NCBI GenBank assembly: GCA_023935145.1
Contig: CM043699.1
Coordinates: 69,989,638-70,053,637 of the forward strand
Direction of reading: 5' to 3'
Length of the DNA: 64,000 bases
Origin: Bretschneidera sinensis
Taxonomy: Eukaryota > Streptophyta > Magnoliopsida > Brassicales > Akaniaceae
Part shown: piece by piece, positions 11,592 through 23,779 of the stretch
How positions within the stretch are numbered: position 1 is the first letter of the stretch
How the letters are laid out: every line of letters begins with the position of its first letter
Notes under the pieces: model-generated
What the model was told of the DNA's origin: nothing
The model's database searches: none
The model's input: the letters and a program-made list of their open reading frames with translations, nothing else
Made by a program: the position numbers and the translations under genes

Positions 11592-13039
11592 GTCGGATTA
11601 TTAATCAAATATTTTAAAGCCCAATTCACATCCGATAATCAAAATTTAGATTATAATCGATTTATCGGATTACTTAACGTATATTTAAAAAACTTATTAT
11701 AGTATAAGACACTTGAAAATATATCAATATAAATTAGAAATTATTTTTTAAATATTTAATCTTTTTACCAACACACATATTTTAAATAAGTCATATAGCA
11801 TACTTGAGAGTACTAACTTATAACATATATGTATTCCTATATTATAAAAGTAGAACATATATACATAATACCAAGAAATTAATATATTATATACTGTAAT
11901 ATTAAAGGGATGTTATATGATTTCACTTGTGTTTAGTTTCCTGTATCAAATCCCCATGTGTTTTAAAATGAATCGGTTATAACCCTGTACCAATTCTCCC
12001 ATTAGGTCAATTGTTTGTTCAAAATTTTATTGGAAAAACACATACACACTACATATGTGTTTAAAGATTTGTAATGAAAAAAATACCTCTATTATAAGTT
12101 TATAACATCTTGTCCTATCGTCTTCCCAATCCCCAATTTCATTCCCTCTACTAGTGATGTCGATATTTTAATGAGAATTAAAGTGTATTCCACTCATGAA
12201 CTCTACGCTCGGAAGGAAATTGGGTGAATGGGAATTAAAGCTTTCCTTAGTTGCCTCTATTTCCTTAGTTCCCACTAACATGACAAAAGAGAGTGAAAAT
12301 TGTATATTTTATAATGCTTTTAGAGGCGATGGCGTTGGGCAAGACGTTTTGCCTCAATGAGGTGAGACGTAAGCCCCGGGGCGTTGAGGCATAAGCCTTT
12401 TAAAACGTTGGGGTGTTTTGAATAAAATAATATTAATTAATTTATAAAAACACTAAAGAATTAAAATACTGTAAATAAATTAATTATCAATCAACTTTAA
12501 TAACTTAAGACCTAGGAACGAATATTTATCAAAATATTTCACAAGCACACGTTAACATCATAAACACAGTGTTAAGCGTTTGCTGTTTACACACTTACAA
12601 TTATATAACAAATTCACATACATCTCATATTTCATTAATAAATCATAAATCACACTCTGAAATCCAAATTTTAATTTTCAAATTGACCAACAATTCATCA
12701 CAAACACGTTCCAAATTCCAACAAACACAAAAAAAACTCCATGGTTAAGTGTCAAGTGGTTACTATTTAGTGTTCACACACTTACATTGGTATAACAAAT
12801 TCACATACATAAATCTATTAAAAGTAACAAATGAGATAGCATAGCAAACAAAATCATTCAATTAGCTCTAAAGCACTTTCATTGATATCATCGTCATTTT
12901 CATCAAAAATATCTACGCAAGGAAAACTTCTTGAATAAAATCCTGGGGCCATATCTTGTGGCATGTCTTCCAAAACTGGGTCTAATCTAGTTTGTTTGAC
13001 TATTCTTTGATCTTGAGTCTCTTGACCTACATAACATAT

Positions 13040-15570
13040 TACACAAGTTACATAGCTTTATAACAATATATGATAATGAGACCAACAATTCCATAGATAT
13101 GTGACCATCTATAATAATATTTTTTCATATTTACTTGACTTTGTCTTATGTGTTTTCTTGTTTGATGATCCACAAGCAAAAGAACCATATTATATTGTAG
13201 GAGCGGGTGTCTAAGTCTCCTCTCTCTATATGGATTTGACACAATCCTAATGGCATCAACATCAAATAATTGTTCTTCTTTAATCCAAGAAGGATCACTA
13301 GGGAGAAGAGATGAGACTTGCTCCACTATCCACTCATCATAAGAGTCAATCTCCTCCACCAATATAGGATCAATGTTTTTTTTTTTTGCTTCCTTATAAT
13401 GCTTTTTTTTCTCAATGTAGTGTTGTACTTAACATAAACCAAAACATCAATCTTTTTGTGTTCAAGCCTATTTCTTTTTTTTTTTTTTTGTGGATCTACA
13501 AGATCAAATTTTTTTCAACATATAAGTTTTAGTTTTACAAGATGAGATGTATTAAATCGTGAAAGTTAAACAAATTTTATCGATTCAAAGGTGCTTCAAT
13601 TTGTCTCACATAATGAAGCACTACAAGTGAGACTAAGGACTCGAATAGCAAACTTTGTCAACTCATGTGTGTTGCTTCCAAAGCGCATCCACCAATCAAC
13701 TACAAAATTAAACTAATTCCATAAGAATAATACTAGGCAGTGACAAATGACAATACTAACTAGCACATTGATTGATAGTTTGATACTGTACGTCTGTAAG
13801 ATGTTCTAGTCACTAAATTTAGAGCATTATAGACCTTATAGTCTTAAATCTTAAATATTAAAAAAAATCATTTAACGAGCAAACTAAGGTTAAGAAAGTA
13901 TTAAGATTATGTGTCTTAAATAGTACCTGGAGAACGCCAATTTCTTGTATTGATTGCAATTTTGGCTCCAAAGTCTACACGTGGATAGTCATATAGGTCC
14001 AATTGAATATCAGCTGAAACACGATCTTCATAACTCATCATATTTTCCATGCATTCAAGCAATCCTTTCCTCAATATCTGCTCAAATTTGAGAAACTTCT
14101 CTGTATAAGGTAATTGAAGATTTAAGTAAAACCAATAAGCATATAAAGGTCAATGAAGTTGTGGATTCCATCTATCATCTATACTCTTCAAAATTGACCC
14201 AAACTCATGTTCATTTGCTCCACAATTATAAACAATCTTTTCTTTTGCAACATTCATCAAATTGTAGATAAATCTCATTGCAGGCATCTCCTCTGAATCA
14301 ACCTTTCGCAAAAGAGGAACAAGAGGAATAATACTTTTGATACAAAAAGCAACATTACGCCAAAAATTTGGATCAAACAATATGCTAGCACGAGCTTTTG
14401 TACCCTTATTCATCTTGAAATATCTACTAAATCAAAATGTAACTGAAGAAAACATAGCTATAAGAACTTGTTTTTGCTTATAAACATTTTGAAGTGTGAG
14501 ATAAGTAGTGGAAAAGTGTGTCTCTGCTGGGCGAAGAAGCTAATGATCTTTTTTGTGTTTCCTAATTAAGGCAAGCGAGTCGCATGTCCATATATGAACT
14601 TCACAACTTGCTTAGATTTTGCAATTGTTTTTAGCATGAACCTTCAACTTTGCAATGCTTTTTAGCATGGGATCAATACAAAGTGTAGTATATGGAGTCC
14701 AAAATAATCTAGTCCTTTTCTCCATAAGTCGTTTCCTAGCATTCACAAAATTTGAACCATTATCAGTGACAACTTGAACAACTTGCTCTTCTCCAATTTC
14801 CTCAACCACTTCATCAAGATACTTAAACATCAACTCACCTGTTTTAATAGCGTCAGATGCATCAATTGACCAGTAGGACTATTAACTAGAAAGTTGACCA
14901 AAACCATGGAATTATTATCTATCAGCCATTATAATGCATCCTTATTATTTCCATGCCTTCTTGTGCTCCTCCATCATTTTGTCTATGTCAACAACCTCTT
15001 CTTTAAGAATTGATGTACTCACCTCATGCATAGAATAAGGTTTAAAGTTAGGCCCGAAATTAGAAATAGCCTCAACTGCACTAAGTCAATAGGGATTATT
15101 CATCAAACTAAAAGGGAGTACTCCATTGTATATCAAGCGTCCAATTTTTCTACACACATCTTTTTCTTTCTTCTTGCTTCCGTTTGGAATTCAAAGTTAC
15201 TTTTCAGGCTTGTGAAAAAGTGAAATTATCCATTGGCCCTCTAGGTGTAGGACATAGTTGAGTAAGTGGGCCACTGCCACTATCACTTTGAGATCCCATA
15301 GTCTCCAACTGATGGGGAAGATAAACTCTCACTTCTTCCTCTAGGACCCATTCCAATCTCTTCAAGCATCTCACTCTTTTTTCTTTTAGTTGCTTTGAAA
15401 CTAGCTAACATTGCTACAACTTCTTCTTTGACATTTTCAGGAACCTTTAGACAAGGTTTCATACCAAAATAGGTGCCTTGTAAATGTTGCTTTAATCGAT
15501 TTATAATCCCAGAACAATGTTGATTACAAAATCAACAATAAAAGTATTTTTCTTTAGCAATTTCCTTTGC
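13040..15570 (-). pseudogene. hAT transposase (BED / DUF659 / dimerisation), decayed
   Basis: Reading the minus strand from right to left, about 15540-15270 holds a BED-type zinc-finger region ('IINRLKQHLQGTYFGMKPCL', then 'VPENVKEEVVAML'). About 14960-14612 holds the DUF659 catalytic part ('DASDAIKTGE', 'VVQVVTDNGSNFVNARKRLM', 'LCIDPMLKSIAKL'). 14413-14150 holds the middle ('DPNFWRNVAFCIKSIIPLV', 'DRWNPQLH'). About 13705-13520 holds the C-terminal hAT dimerisation block ('WWMRFGSNTHELTKFAIRVL', 'TCSASLCETN'). 13362-13048 holds the acidic tail ('LVEEIDSYDEWI'). Stops and shifts break the frame repeatedly, for example 'CERNWST' reads 'CETN-stop-STF'. Intron positions are not resolved. It cannot make a full protein. 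Confidence 0.85.
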
Positions 15571-17250
15571 AATACTTCCATGCAAGATCTTTCTTCAAGC
15601 CATGACTATTTTTAGATTCACCTACGCTTCCTAATTCAATTATATTTACACTGTCAATAAGATAAGGAGAAAATAAGTATCAATTAAAAACTAGAGCAAA
15701 GAAACTACTAACATTAATGCAACTAAAGTATAGCAAAGCAAACCAAAACAGAATTTTACTTTGAAAAATAAAACTAGAAAGTTAAACATGTCCTAACTCC
15801 CATTTAAGAAATCAAATCATCCAATCTAAAAGGTTAATAACTTAGAATATATAAATTAATGTGGTACCTCGACCATCTGAACACCTAAGGTTTACTAATT
15901 AAAAGATAATGCATTGTATGTTGTATCCAACATGGTATTCTAGCACAAACTGATTGCATGTTGTACACTTGTACATGATAAGAAGAATCTATAAATGTCT
16001 CAAAATTTTATACTTATTACATGTTTAATTATTTATCATTGAAGGCCTCGTAATGGAATTATGGAAGTAAGTTACAACTCATATTATAACTCATAAATGT
16101 CTCTAATCAAGTACTAGAAGAATATCCACATTAGTTATTGAATTTCAGAGTTATAATAAAAATAGTTGGTTTCAAGTTTCAATTTTCAACAATATAACAT
16201 GCATCTTTTAAAGATCACCTTTAGGAAACTAGACACAAGTCACATAACCACAAAAGATTCAGATCCTAATCATGTCTTGAAATTTTTTGGAGCCAAACAA
16301 AGAATTAACATAAATAATGACATAACTATCCTGTACAGTGAGGGTCTTAGGAAAAAGGAAACTAGTAGTGCATTTTTTGGTAAGTTAAGACTTAAGAAAA
16401 AAATTATTGGGAAAAAGGAAATTAGTGATGAATATTTTTTGGTATACTTAAGAAGAAAAAAAACTACTGTAGTTGAGGACTTGAGGTAGCATTTTTAATC
16501 ACTTTCAAGAACTCCTGGTTTGAAATATCATCAATTAAGACCTTTTTTTTTGTCCAAATTTAATATTTCAAGCATGAAATCAATGGTTCTTGAGCCATTT
16601 TTGTTATGACCTCATAATTCATAAACATTAAACACCACTCGTACTGAGTTTTTTTCCCATTACTTGTCAAAGACAAAGTCACAAAACTACTTAAAAGAGA
16701 ACCAAAGTGGCAATCTACTGTGAAATCATACAAAAATGACATACCTTCTTATTGTTAACCCTTTAAGGATGAGCATAAACCTAATTCCCAAGTTCCCAAT
16801 CAGTGACCGTGCCTAAAAGAGATTAAGTTTGAAAGAATGTAAGAGTTAAGAATCACTCGAAAAATTGAAATAAAGATATGAGGGAAGTAGAAAATTAGAA
16901 ACAAAAAATTTCAATGACTTATCTAGTAGTGACTGTGTTGTGAAGAAACTGCAAAAATCCCAACATTGTTTAGGAAGACAAGCCCAAGACCATGCATGAG
17001 AGAGATTAAGTCTGAGAGAGTGTAAGATTCTGGACAAGTGAGAGAGAGAGACGTAGACTACAGAGACTTCCAAATTCCAATTTTGGTTTTAGTTGTTTAG
17101 GTCTTACTATCTTACGATTCATCGAATGGCTTTAGGGAAGAAGAAAGCCCTAAATTGGTAAGTGATAGTTGATACGACGTAGTTTTCCTAAATGATGTTG
17201 CTTCAATTTAATGAAAAACAATGTCGTTTTGAGTTTACTGATTTTAAAAA
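15571..17250. other. 5' non-coding part of hAT element
   Basis: Upstream of the minus-strand transposase start. AT-rich; the ORFs at 16166-16489 and on the opposite strand have no recognisable domain. I see no gene here. Confidence 0.6.
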
Positions 17251-17435
17251 AAAAAAATCGTGGGGCGTACGCCCGAGGTGTAAAAAACGCACGCCTTTGG
17301 TCTGGGCGTACGCCTAGACCCAAAAAACGCATGCCCAGCAGAGGAAACACCTAATGTTTCACACCTCAGGTCATTTTTATGTCGCCTTGCCCATGGGTAC
17401 GCCCCAGACCCGTCTTCTAAAACATTGATATTTTA

Positions 17436-17790
17436 TCATTAGTGTACCTTTTCTTGGTTCAAACTTTATTAGTTGGGCTCTTTTAATTGAAACTTTGTTT
17501 CTTTGCCCGTCACCCTAGTGGCGATAGATAAATTCAGGAACATGAACTACATAATAGTGTAGTAACATGGTCGTTGCTATTAATCAAACTGTCTGGGATT
17601 GACATCCTGATCAGATGAAAAACCTAAGAACCACATTCACGCTGGAATCAACACAATGAAATGTTTTTGATTGGATAGGAGTGGCATCTGCTTTTATCAT
17701 GCTACTATTTTATGTTTTCCTCACGAGATAATTCATGATCATGGTGGATAAAGGATCTCATACCCATACATAAAGAAACACAATTAGAGA
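17436..17790. other. Interior of the Mutator-like element
   Basis: Right-hand non-TIR interior of the 1-kb Mutator-like element, beyond the hAT TSD. No ORF or motif recognised. Confidence 0.5.
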
Positions 17791-18151
17791 TTTGAATGAT
17801 GATAAGGCAAGATGCTATAAATTTATACAAGAGTATTTTCATCACAACAAATTTTTAAACACATATGTGAAGCACGCATGTGTTTTTTCAATGAATTTTG
17901 AATGAAAAATTAACGTGAGGGGAGTTTCATACACCCAAATTTATATTTGATTTATTCTAAAACAAAAGATAGATTTGCTACAAGGAGCTAACAAAGGAAA
18001 AATCATATGATATATCAATATTAAAATTGGATCAGGTTATTATCGAAGTGGATCATGGTAAATTCAAAATTGATTTGTTTGTTAAATGTATTAACGAATT
18101 CGGATCAAAATTAGATTAACGAATCAAAACCTTGATCCTTATCCAATTATA

Positions 18152-18491
18152 TGTTTATACCAAAAATAATTTAATATTGTGGCATATCTTGATTGGGCCA
18201 CCTGGGCTGCATTGAAGGCTTGGCCTACATTACAATGAGCTTGAAGAATTTGTACCTAGTACTTTGAGGTTTTAACCTTGTAAACCCTTTGTAAATTGAG
18301 TTTGTTGTTACTGCATATTTGTTATTTATCATGTTCATTAATTGCTAGAATAAGTTCTTTTCCTTGAATTTATAACGGCATATCGTAAAATCCTCTTAAT
18401 TAAGGTAGTACCAAACCCATTTAGAGATTTATTGTTCCAATTGAGTCTACTTCCACCTCGATTGATGTGTAAATTAAATCTTGCGCCAATA
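18152..18491 (+). repeat. 5' LTR of gypsy element, internally deleted (340 bp)
   Basis: Aligns to the two ends of the 935-bp 3' LTR. The region matching about 26560-27140 is absent, which removes the U3 core. A primer-binding-like 'tttttggcgaccatac' follows. Confidence 0.8.
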
Positions 18492-18528
18492 AGATTTTTG
18501 GCGACCATACTGAGAGAAAATCTAGAAT

Positions 18529-20460
18529 ATGCCTATTACAAGATCAATGACAAAGACTCCAGCAAATCCAAAATAAACTCCTACTCCTAATGTCTCCACA
18601 AATTGCTTACAGAAACTGTTCAGGACATGGGTCAATTACACTCCCAGATGGATATGTTGGTGGTTAACCAACGTCAAACCAAGGAGGAAATAGCCCAAAC
18701 AACTAGCCAAGTGAATGAGTTGCAGAGCCAATATCAATAACAAATGGCTCAGCAACAAATTCATAGCCAACAACAAATGGCTCAGATTCTAGAGAAGCTC
18801 AACTTGTTGATGGATTAAATACCACATATGAGGATATTTTACCTAGAAACAACAACGATAGAAGAAGTTTTGTGTAGCATAAAGTAGAATCCTCAAGGGC
18901 ATTCCCAAGAAGAAGTGATTATGACATGCCTATAGCCTATCATCGAGCTTTACCTAATAGTAATACAAGAACTCTCATCAAAGATTTAAATGCTATACAG
19001 ATACCTAAGGCAGGGACTACTGCACCAACAGAACCTCAGGTCGTGCATGCTCTTCCTACTAAGGGACAACTATCCCTTAGAGTCCAGCAACCAGTTGGAG
19101 TACAGATTCCACCTAGACCTTTTATCCAAGCACTAGGCTATCCTCCTGTCATGCTAAATCATATGGGAATTCCCAATATTCCACCCATTAAGCAGGTCTC
19201 CTAAGGACAACCAAACATCTAGCAAGGGTATGATCTTTCTAATATCATAGTGGTTCAACCCAATGTACCATTGGTGCAACCAATCCAACCCAATGTAGCA
19301 TTGTCGTAACCCATCCAATCCAATGTACCATTGGCACAACAAAACATCCTATGATAAGTTGGAGCTCGGCCTCAACAAGCACCACCTGAAAACCATGAGG
19401 ATTATCAAGTTCCCCCAGTTCCACCGCCTCCTAACCTTGATGATCTTGCACGCGGTAATCAACATTATATCCTAGATCAAATACCGTCTAGGTGGCTTGA
19501 GTATTTCAAACATCTATATGGGCATGAGATCCATAGAGTACATAAGCTTATTTATAAGAAGCCTTACCCTGATTACATAGACCAACAATTTGAGTTTCCC
19601 ATAAACTAAAAAATCCCTAACTTCACGACCTTTTTTCTAAGGATGAAGAGAAAATGGCCCTAAACCACATTAGACATTTCACCATCCAATGTGAAGAATA
19701 TTCTAATCACGATTTTGTGAAGCTTCATTTGTTTCCTAATTCTTTGAAATGACAGGCATTCATGTGGTACATTAATCTTTCTCATAATTCGATCATGAAT
19801 TGGGATGACATGCAGGGAAGGTTTCTAACTCACTTTGCTCGAATGAGTATAAGCATTTCTATGACTAATTTAGCCAGTTGAAATAGCAACATGATAAGGC
19901 CGCTAAAGATTCTCTTAATCTTTTTAGATGAGCTCTAGCCAAGTATAATATTGGTTTACCTGAAGTCGAGTATGTGAAGCTAGCCTAGGATGGGTTAGAC
20001 TTCGAATTCTGAAAAATGCTCATGGGAATGGTCTTCCAATACTTGTTCAAGCTAGCAAAAAAAGCTACTCGATATAAGTATCTACTAAAGAAAGAACAAA
20101 AAAGTGGACTTCATCTTATGGGACATACTATTATGATCCCAATATCGAGGTGGATGTAGCCAAGTTTGTAGGTCGAGACCCCTTTATGCGTAATGCTCTA
20201 ACAAAGAAACAAACTTAAATGCAAGATTCCAATAAACCAACTGCCCTAGTGAGGTTATATTCCTTCAACATGAGTAAAGCACATCAAATTTTTTATTTGT
20301 TGTTGCAGGCTAAGCAACTTAGATTAGTAGGGCGACACAAAATACCCTCGAGTAAAGATCTCCAAGGCAAAAATTTCTGCAAGTGGCATAGTTCTTTTAC
20401 TTACTCTACCAACAAGTGCGTCGTATTTAGAAATCTAGTTCAAGATAAGATAGATTGAGG
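18529..20460 (+). pseudogene. Gypsy (Tat-type) gag, degenerate
   Basis: Starts 'MPITRSMTKTPANPK' and stops. It continues in pieces: a proline/glutamine-rich part (18926-19204 and to about 19440), then 'YPDYIDQQFEFP', then the retrotransposon Gag core about 19730-20080 ('MWYINLSHNSIMNWDDMQ', 'LNLFR', 'KYNIGLPEVEYVKLA'). After this comes the Tat-type cysteine region 'GKNFCKWHSSFTYSTNKCVV' (about 20370-20430) with 'RNLVQDKID'. At least ten stops occur. The glutamine-rich 'NQRQ/QQQMAQ' part near 18670-18790 is coiled-coil-like. Confidence 0.8.
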
Positions 20461-22095
20461 GATACTTAAATTCCCCGAGAAAGAAACATAAATAATATGC
20501 AAGTTGATACTAACACATTCCCTGATTTGGTTAATGCTAACATGCTTGCTTTATATGTTTCCCAATTATTGTAAGATAATAGAGTGTTTACTAATCCTGG
20601 ATGTTTACTTTTAGGAACAACCATGAGTACTTAGCGAAAGAAGACTCAACAATAAATCCTGAAGGAACGATATGAGGTTAGGGATCCAGAAGTCAGATTG
20701 CTAGGAGAGCCCTTAAGCAAGTTCGATTATAATATCATATACTCCAAAGTGGTAAATCTTATGCCGTTTGAGGAGATTAAACTCACAGGATGGTTAGATA
20801 AAGATGTTGAATAACCAGAAATGGTTGAAGATGAAAAGCTGAAGCCAAAAGTAGCTATAACATCGAGACCAACAATTCAGATTCTTGGATCGATATTCCA
20901 TGTAACCTTACTCGGTGCTAAGAATATCTTAGTGCTACTTGTCAAGAAAAAGTGACTGAGTTGTTCATGGAACATATGATGGTAAAAAACCAAGCCAAGG
21001 TAGAAGGAAATAAACTAGCTCAAGCAGAACGACTGCCAGCTATTCCTCGACCCATATCAAGTTTGCAAATGACTAATGCTTAAGGAAGAATGGGGTGGAT
21101 ATTTGCAAAGGAGAGGCCAAGCTGCTTCAAGGATTAGGCCTTATACATGGCTAATATTTGGCTGATAAAGGGAAAAGCAACGTAGGTCATAGTAAAAAAA
21201 CCAAGAACCTTGAAAGGGCCACTTACAGAACCAAGAAAGTAGTACCACCTTTATAACAATATGATGGAACATCTAGAGCCGAAATATAAATACAGTTACA
21301 ACCCAAATTTCCCCAACACGACTTGAACCTAATGGAAAAGATGGCTACGCTAGTAGGCTACCAAATAAATACAAGATATGGGAGAAGAACAACCTGAAGC
21401 ATCCTAAAGATGGAACACAGGAGGCTCGAAAGGGGAGTTGAGACTTCTAGCTCAGAGGAAGAAGAGGAAGTTACTCGAGATTAGGAGGAATAAGGGAGGA
21501 AAAAAGTCACTAGCTCTGTAGACAAGAAGGGGATAATATTGACCTTTTCAGATGGAAGTGATGATGAGGAATAAGTATACATAGAAAGAACCCTGACCCA
21601 GGATGAAGAGTTTATCCCAATTCCAAAAAAGGGGTTTCATATCAACCCTATCACTGGAGAATTCATGGATGAATGACTAGAATCCATGGGTATCGAAGGG
21701 CCTATACACATTATGAATATGGAAACAACAAATCAACCAAGATATCTATTAGGGACCTTAGAGAGTTCAAAAAAAAAATACAAACCCCTGAGGAAAATTC
21801 TAATAACAATAGTGCTAAGAATGATCCCTTTGAGGAAGAAGAAAACCCCACGAAGAAAAACTCAACCAAACAAGCCATGACTGTGGACTGCAACATGGGC
21901 ATTCTCTTGGCCTCTTCCTTTCGAGCAATGCATAGTCAACCACTCGAGGTTGAAGAGGTTGACATCGAGAACATAGGAACAATCAATGAATAACCACAAG
22001 AGGTTGTATGCACATGGACCAAAGAACGAGGGACAAAGCAAATAAATATGGGAGAAGTGACTCCCATGATCATAAAAAAGCCCCATCGGGGTATG
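20461..22095 (+). pseudogene. Gypsy gag-protease linker region, degenerate
   Basis: Broken frames without a catalytic domain. An acidic part ('SSSEEEEEVTRD', 'ILTFSDGSDDEE') lies near 21450-21570, and '..DEEFIPIPKKGFHINP' follows near 21600. This fits the long low-complexity linker between Gag and protease in Tat elements. ORFs at 21673-21993 and 21686-21880 overlap in two frames, and neither is a separate gene. Confidence 0.55.
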
Positions 22096-23640
22096 GTTCA
22101 ACACTTTAAACCCTTATATATTAAGGTTCATATAGAAAGTAAGCCTATGAATCATTTATTAGTAGACAATGGTGAAGTAATCAACATATGGTAACATAAA
22201 ATTCTTTGCAAATTAAAGAAAATAGAAGAGGATTTAATCCCTTTTGAGGTCTTTGTTTACGGTTTTTCAAGAAATATAATCAAAACACGATGAGTCATCC
22301 CCCTCGAATTACAAGTTGGAAGTCGAGTCATAGTAGCTGCATTTTTTGTGGTTGACTCAACTTCAAGTTACAACGCCTTATTATGGCAAGATTGGCTTCG
22401 TTTCAATTACTGTGTACCATCACTATTGCATCAATCACTTTTTTTTCTGGAATGATAATAACCAGGTTGAAACTATGCATATGGATGATAAGTTATTAAT
22501 GGCTTCTTCAAAAATAATTGAGGCTATATTTTAGGAGAAAAATGTTAGTTGTGTAAAGATACTAGGAAGAAACAAACACACAAAGCCCATTGAGATAGCC
22601 GTATCCAAGGAAGAGCCAGATGAAGTGGCTCTTGAGTAGGTTTGTAAGGAGTTGTTCAGGTCATACTTGATAGAAAAGAGGTTAGAAACGCCCTTAATTG
22701 AATACAAAATGGACTATCAATAGTCAACTCTGTAAATACAAGAGAGAGGCTACATCATTGGCCCAATCAAGGTTGGACACATATGTGGCTGAACAAAAAG
22801 TAATAGACCAATACAACGTCGAGAGTATAGAGAACCTTGACGAAATCGAACTGAAAGATCTTGAACTTGCCTCAGTCAAGCTTGATGATTTGAAGGCAGA
22901 AGAACAAGATCCCATAGAGGAAATTGATCTAGGCAATGGGGAGGAAGCAAAACCAACTTTCATCAGTAAACTACTTTCCCAAAGATCGAAAGAGCAACTC
23001 ACGTCTCTTTTGAGATAGTACAAGGATTGATTTGCTTAGGATAATGACGAGATACCAGGACTAAGTCAAAGCATGGTAGAACATTGACTACCCATTAGGA
23101 AAAGATACAAACCATTCCAGTAAGCCCTAGAAGGATGTCCACAAAAGTCATCCTCAAAGTTAATAAAGAGATCGAGCACCTGTTTAAAGTTGAGTTCATT
23201 CAAACAACCAGGTATGTAAAATGGTTTTTTAACATAGTTCTAGTCATAAAGAAAAATGCCCAACTTAGGGTATATACGAACTTTAGGAATTTAAATAGTG
23301 CTACTCCTAAAAATGAATACCTAATGCCAGTAGCTGATCTATTAGTAAACATTGCAACTTGTAACCAAGTGCTCTCCTTAATGGATGGGTACTCTGCATA
23401 CAATCAAGTTTTTATAACTCTAGAGGATATACATAAAAATGCCTCATATTGTCCTAGAAATCTAGGGACATTTGAGTGGGTAGTGATGCCCTTTGGATTG
23501 AAAAACACCAGGGCAACTTACCAACATACTATAAATATGATTTTCCATGACATGATTAACGATGACATAGTAGTGAAATCATAAAACTTTTCCTCACACT
23601 TCAAAGTTCTCAAGAGAGGATTTAAAAGAATGAGGGTTCA
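22096..23640 (+). pseudogene. Gypsy protease and reverse transcriptase, degenerate
   Basis: The protease-like part reads 'ESKPMNHLLVDNGEVINI' (about 22130-22190), with the D-N/S-G active triad changed to D-N-G. A linker ('MNTKWTINSQLCKYKREATS..', 22698-23018) leads to the RT: 'IPGLSQSMVEH' and then 23135-23584 with 'VLSLMDGYSAYNQV', 'FEWVVMPFGLKNTRATYQ' and 'MINDDIVVKS'. The last is the YVDD box with N replacing Y-V. Stops at about 22635, 23018, 23090 and 23583 end the frames. Confidence 0.85.
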
Positions 23641-23779
23641 CCCACTAAAATAAAATCATTTGAAATGTGCATTCTGCGTGAATGTAGAGAACTTCTTAGG
23701 ATTTATTGTTTATAGTCGAGGAATTGAAGTCGACTAAAATAAAGAAAAAGCAATAATTCAAGCTAAACCCCCTTCAAAT

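Larger units (their letters stand above)
8843..11906 (+). repeat. Tandem duplication, unit B (3.06 kb)
   Basis: Second copy of unit A, co-linear throughout, with scattered substitutions and small indels (divergence not computed). It ends at 'aatattaaa', where the Mutator-like element begins. After that element the original flank resumes with 'attggatcagg'. Confidence 0.9.
12312..17427 (-). mobile_element. hAT-superfamily DNA transposon
   Basis: An 8-bp direct repeat 'atatttta' at 12304-12311 and 17428-17435 flanks the element. The termini are short inverted repeats: 'taatgcttttagaggcg' on the left and, reversed, 'caatgttttagaagacg' on the right. An 8-bp TSD with TIRs of this look is typical of plant hAT elements. 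The inner sequence encodes a decayed hAT transposase on the minus strand. The right subterminal part (17255-17410) is rich in 'gcgtacgcc' palindromes, a possible transposase-binding array. The element sits inside the Mutator-like element. Confidence 0.9.
11907..18016. mobile_element. Non-autonomous Mutator-like element (MULE-MITE), split by hAT
   Basis: A 9-bp direct repeat 'aatattaaa' flanks the element at 11898-11906 and 18017-18025. The ends are long inverted repeats: the left starts 'gggatgttatatgattt' and the right, reversed, starts 'gatatatcatatgattt'. Similarity continues inward for roughly 200 bp, for example 'cacatatgtgtttaaa' near 12050 against its complement near 17860. A 9-bp TSD with long TIRs is the Mutator signature. 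Subtracting the hAT insertion leaves about 1 kb with no transposase. Unit A of the duplication supplies an empty-site match ('aatattaaatggat' against 'aatattaaa..attggat'). Confidence 0.8.

Noticed and set aside
16166..16489. 107-codon lysine-rich ORF inside the hAT element
   Set aside because: It is antisense to the transposase side, with no domain, in AT-rich DNA. Chance is likely.
18026..18147. Foldback from 'attggatcagg' to '..ccttatccaat' as a small MITE
   Set aside because: Only about 10 bp of imperfect inverted match, and no TSD. The sequence continues on the other side of the gypsy element, so it may just be AT-rich flank.
22724..23023. 99-codon serine-rich minus-strand ORF
   Set aside because: It is the reverse of the acidic linker of the gypsy element, and its Ser codons mirror Glu/Asp-rich coding.
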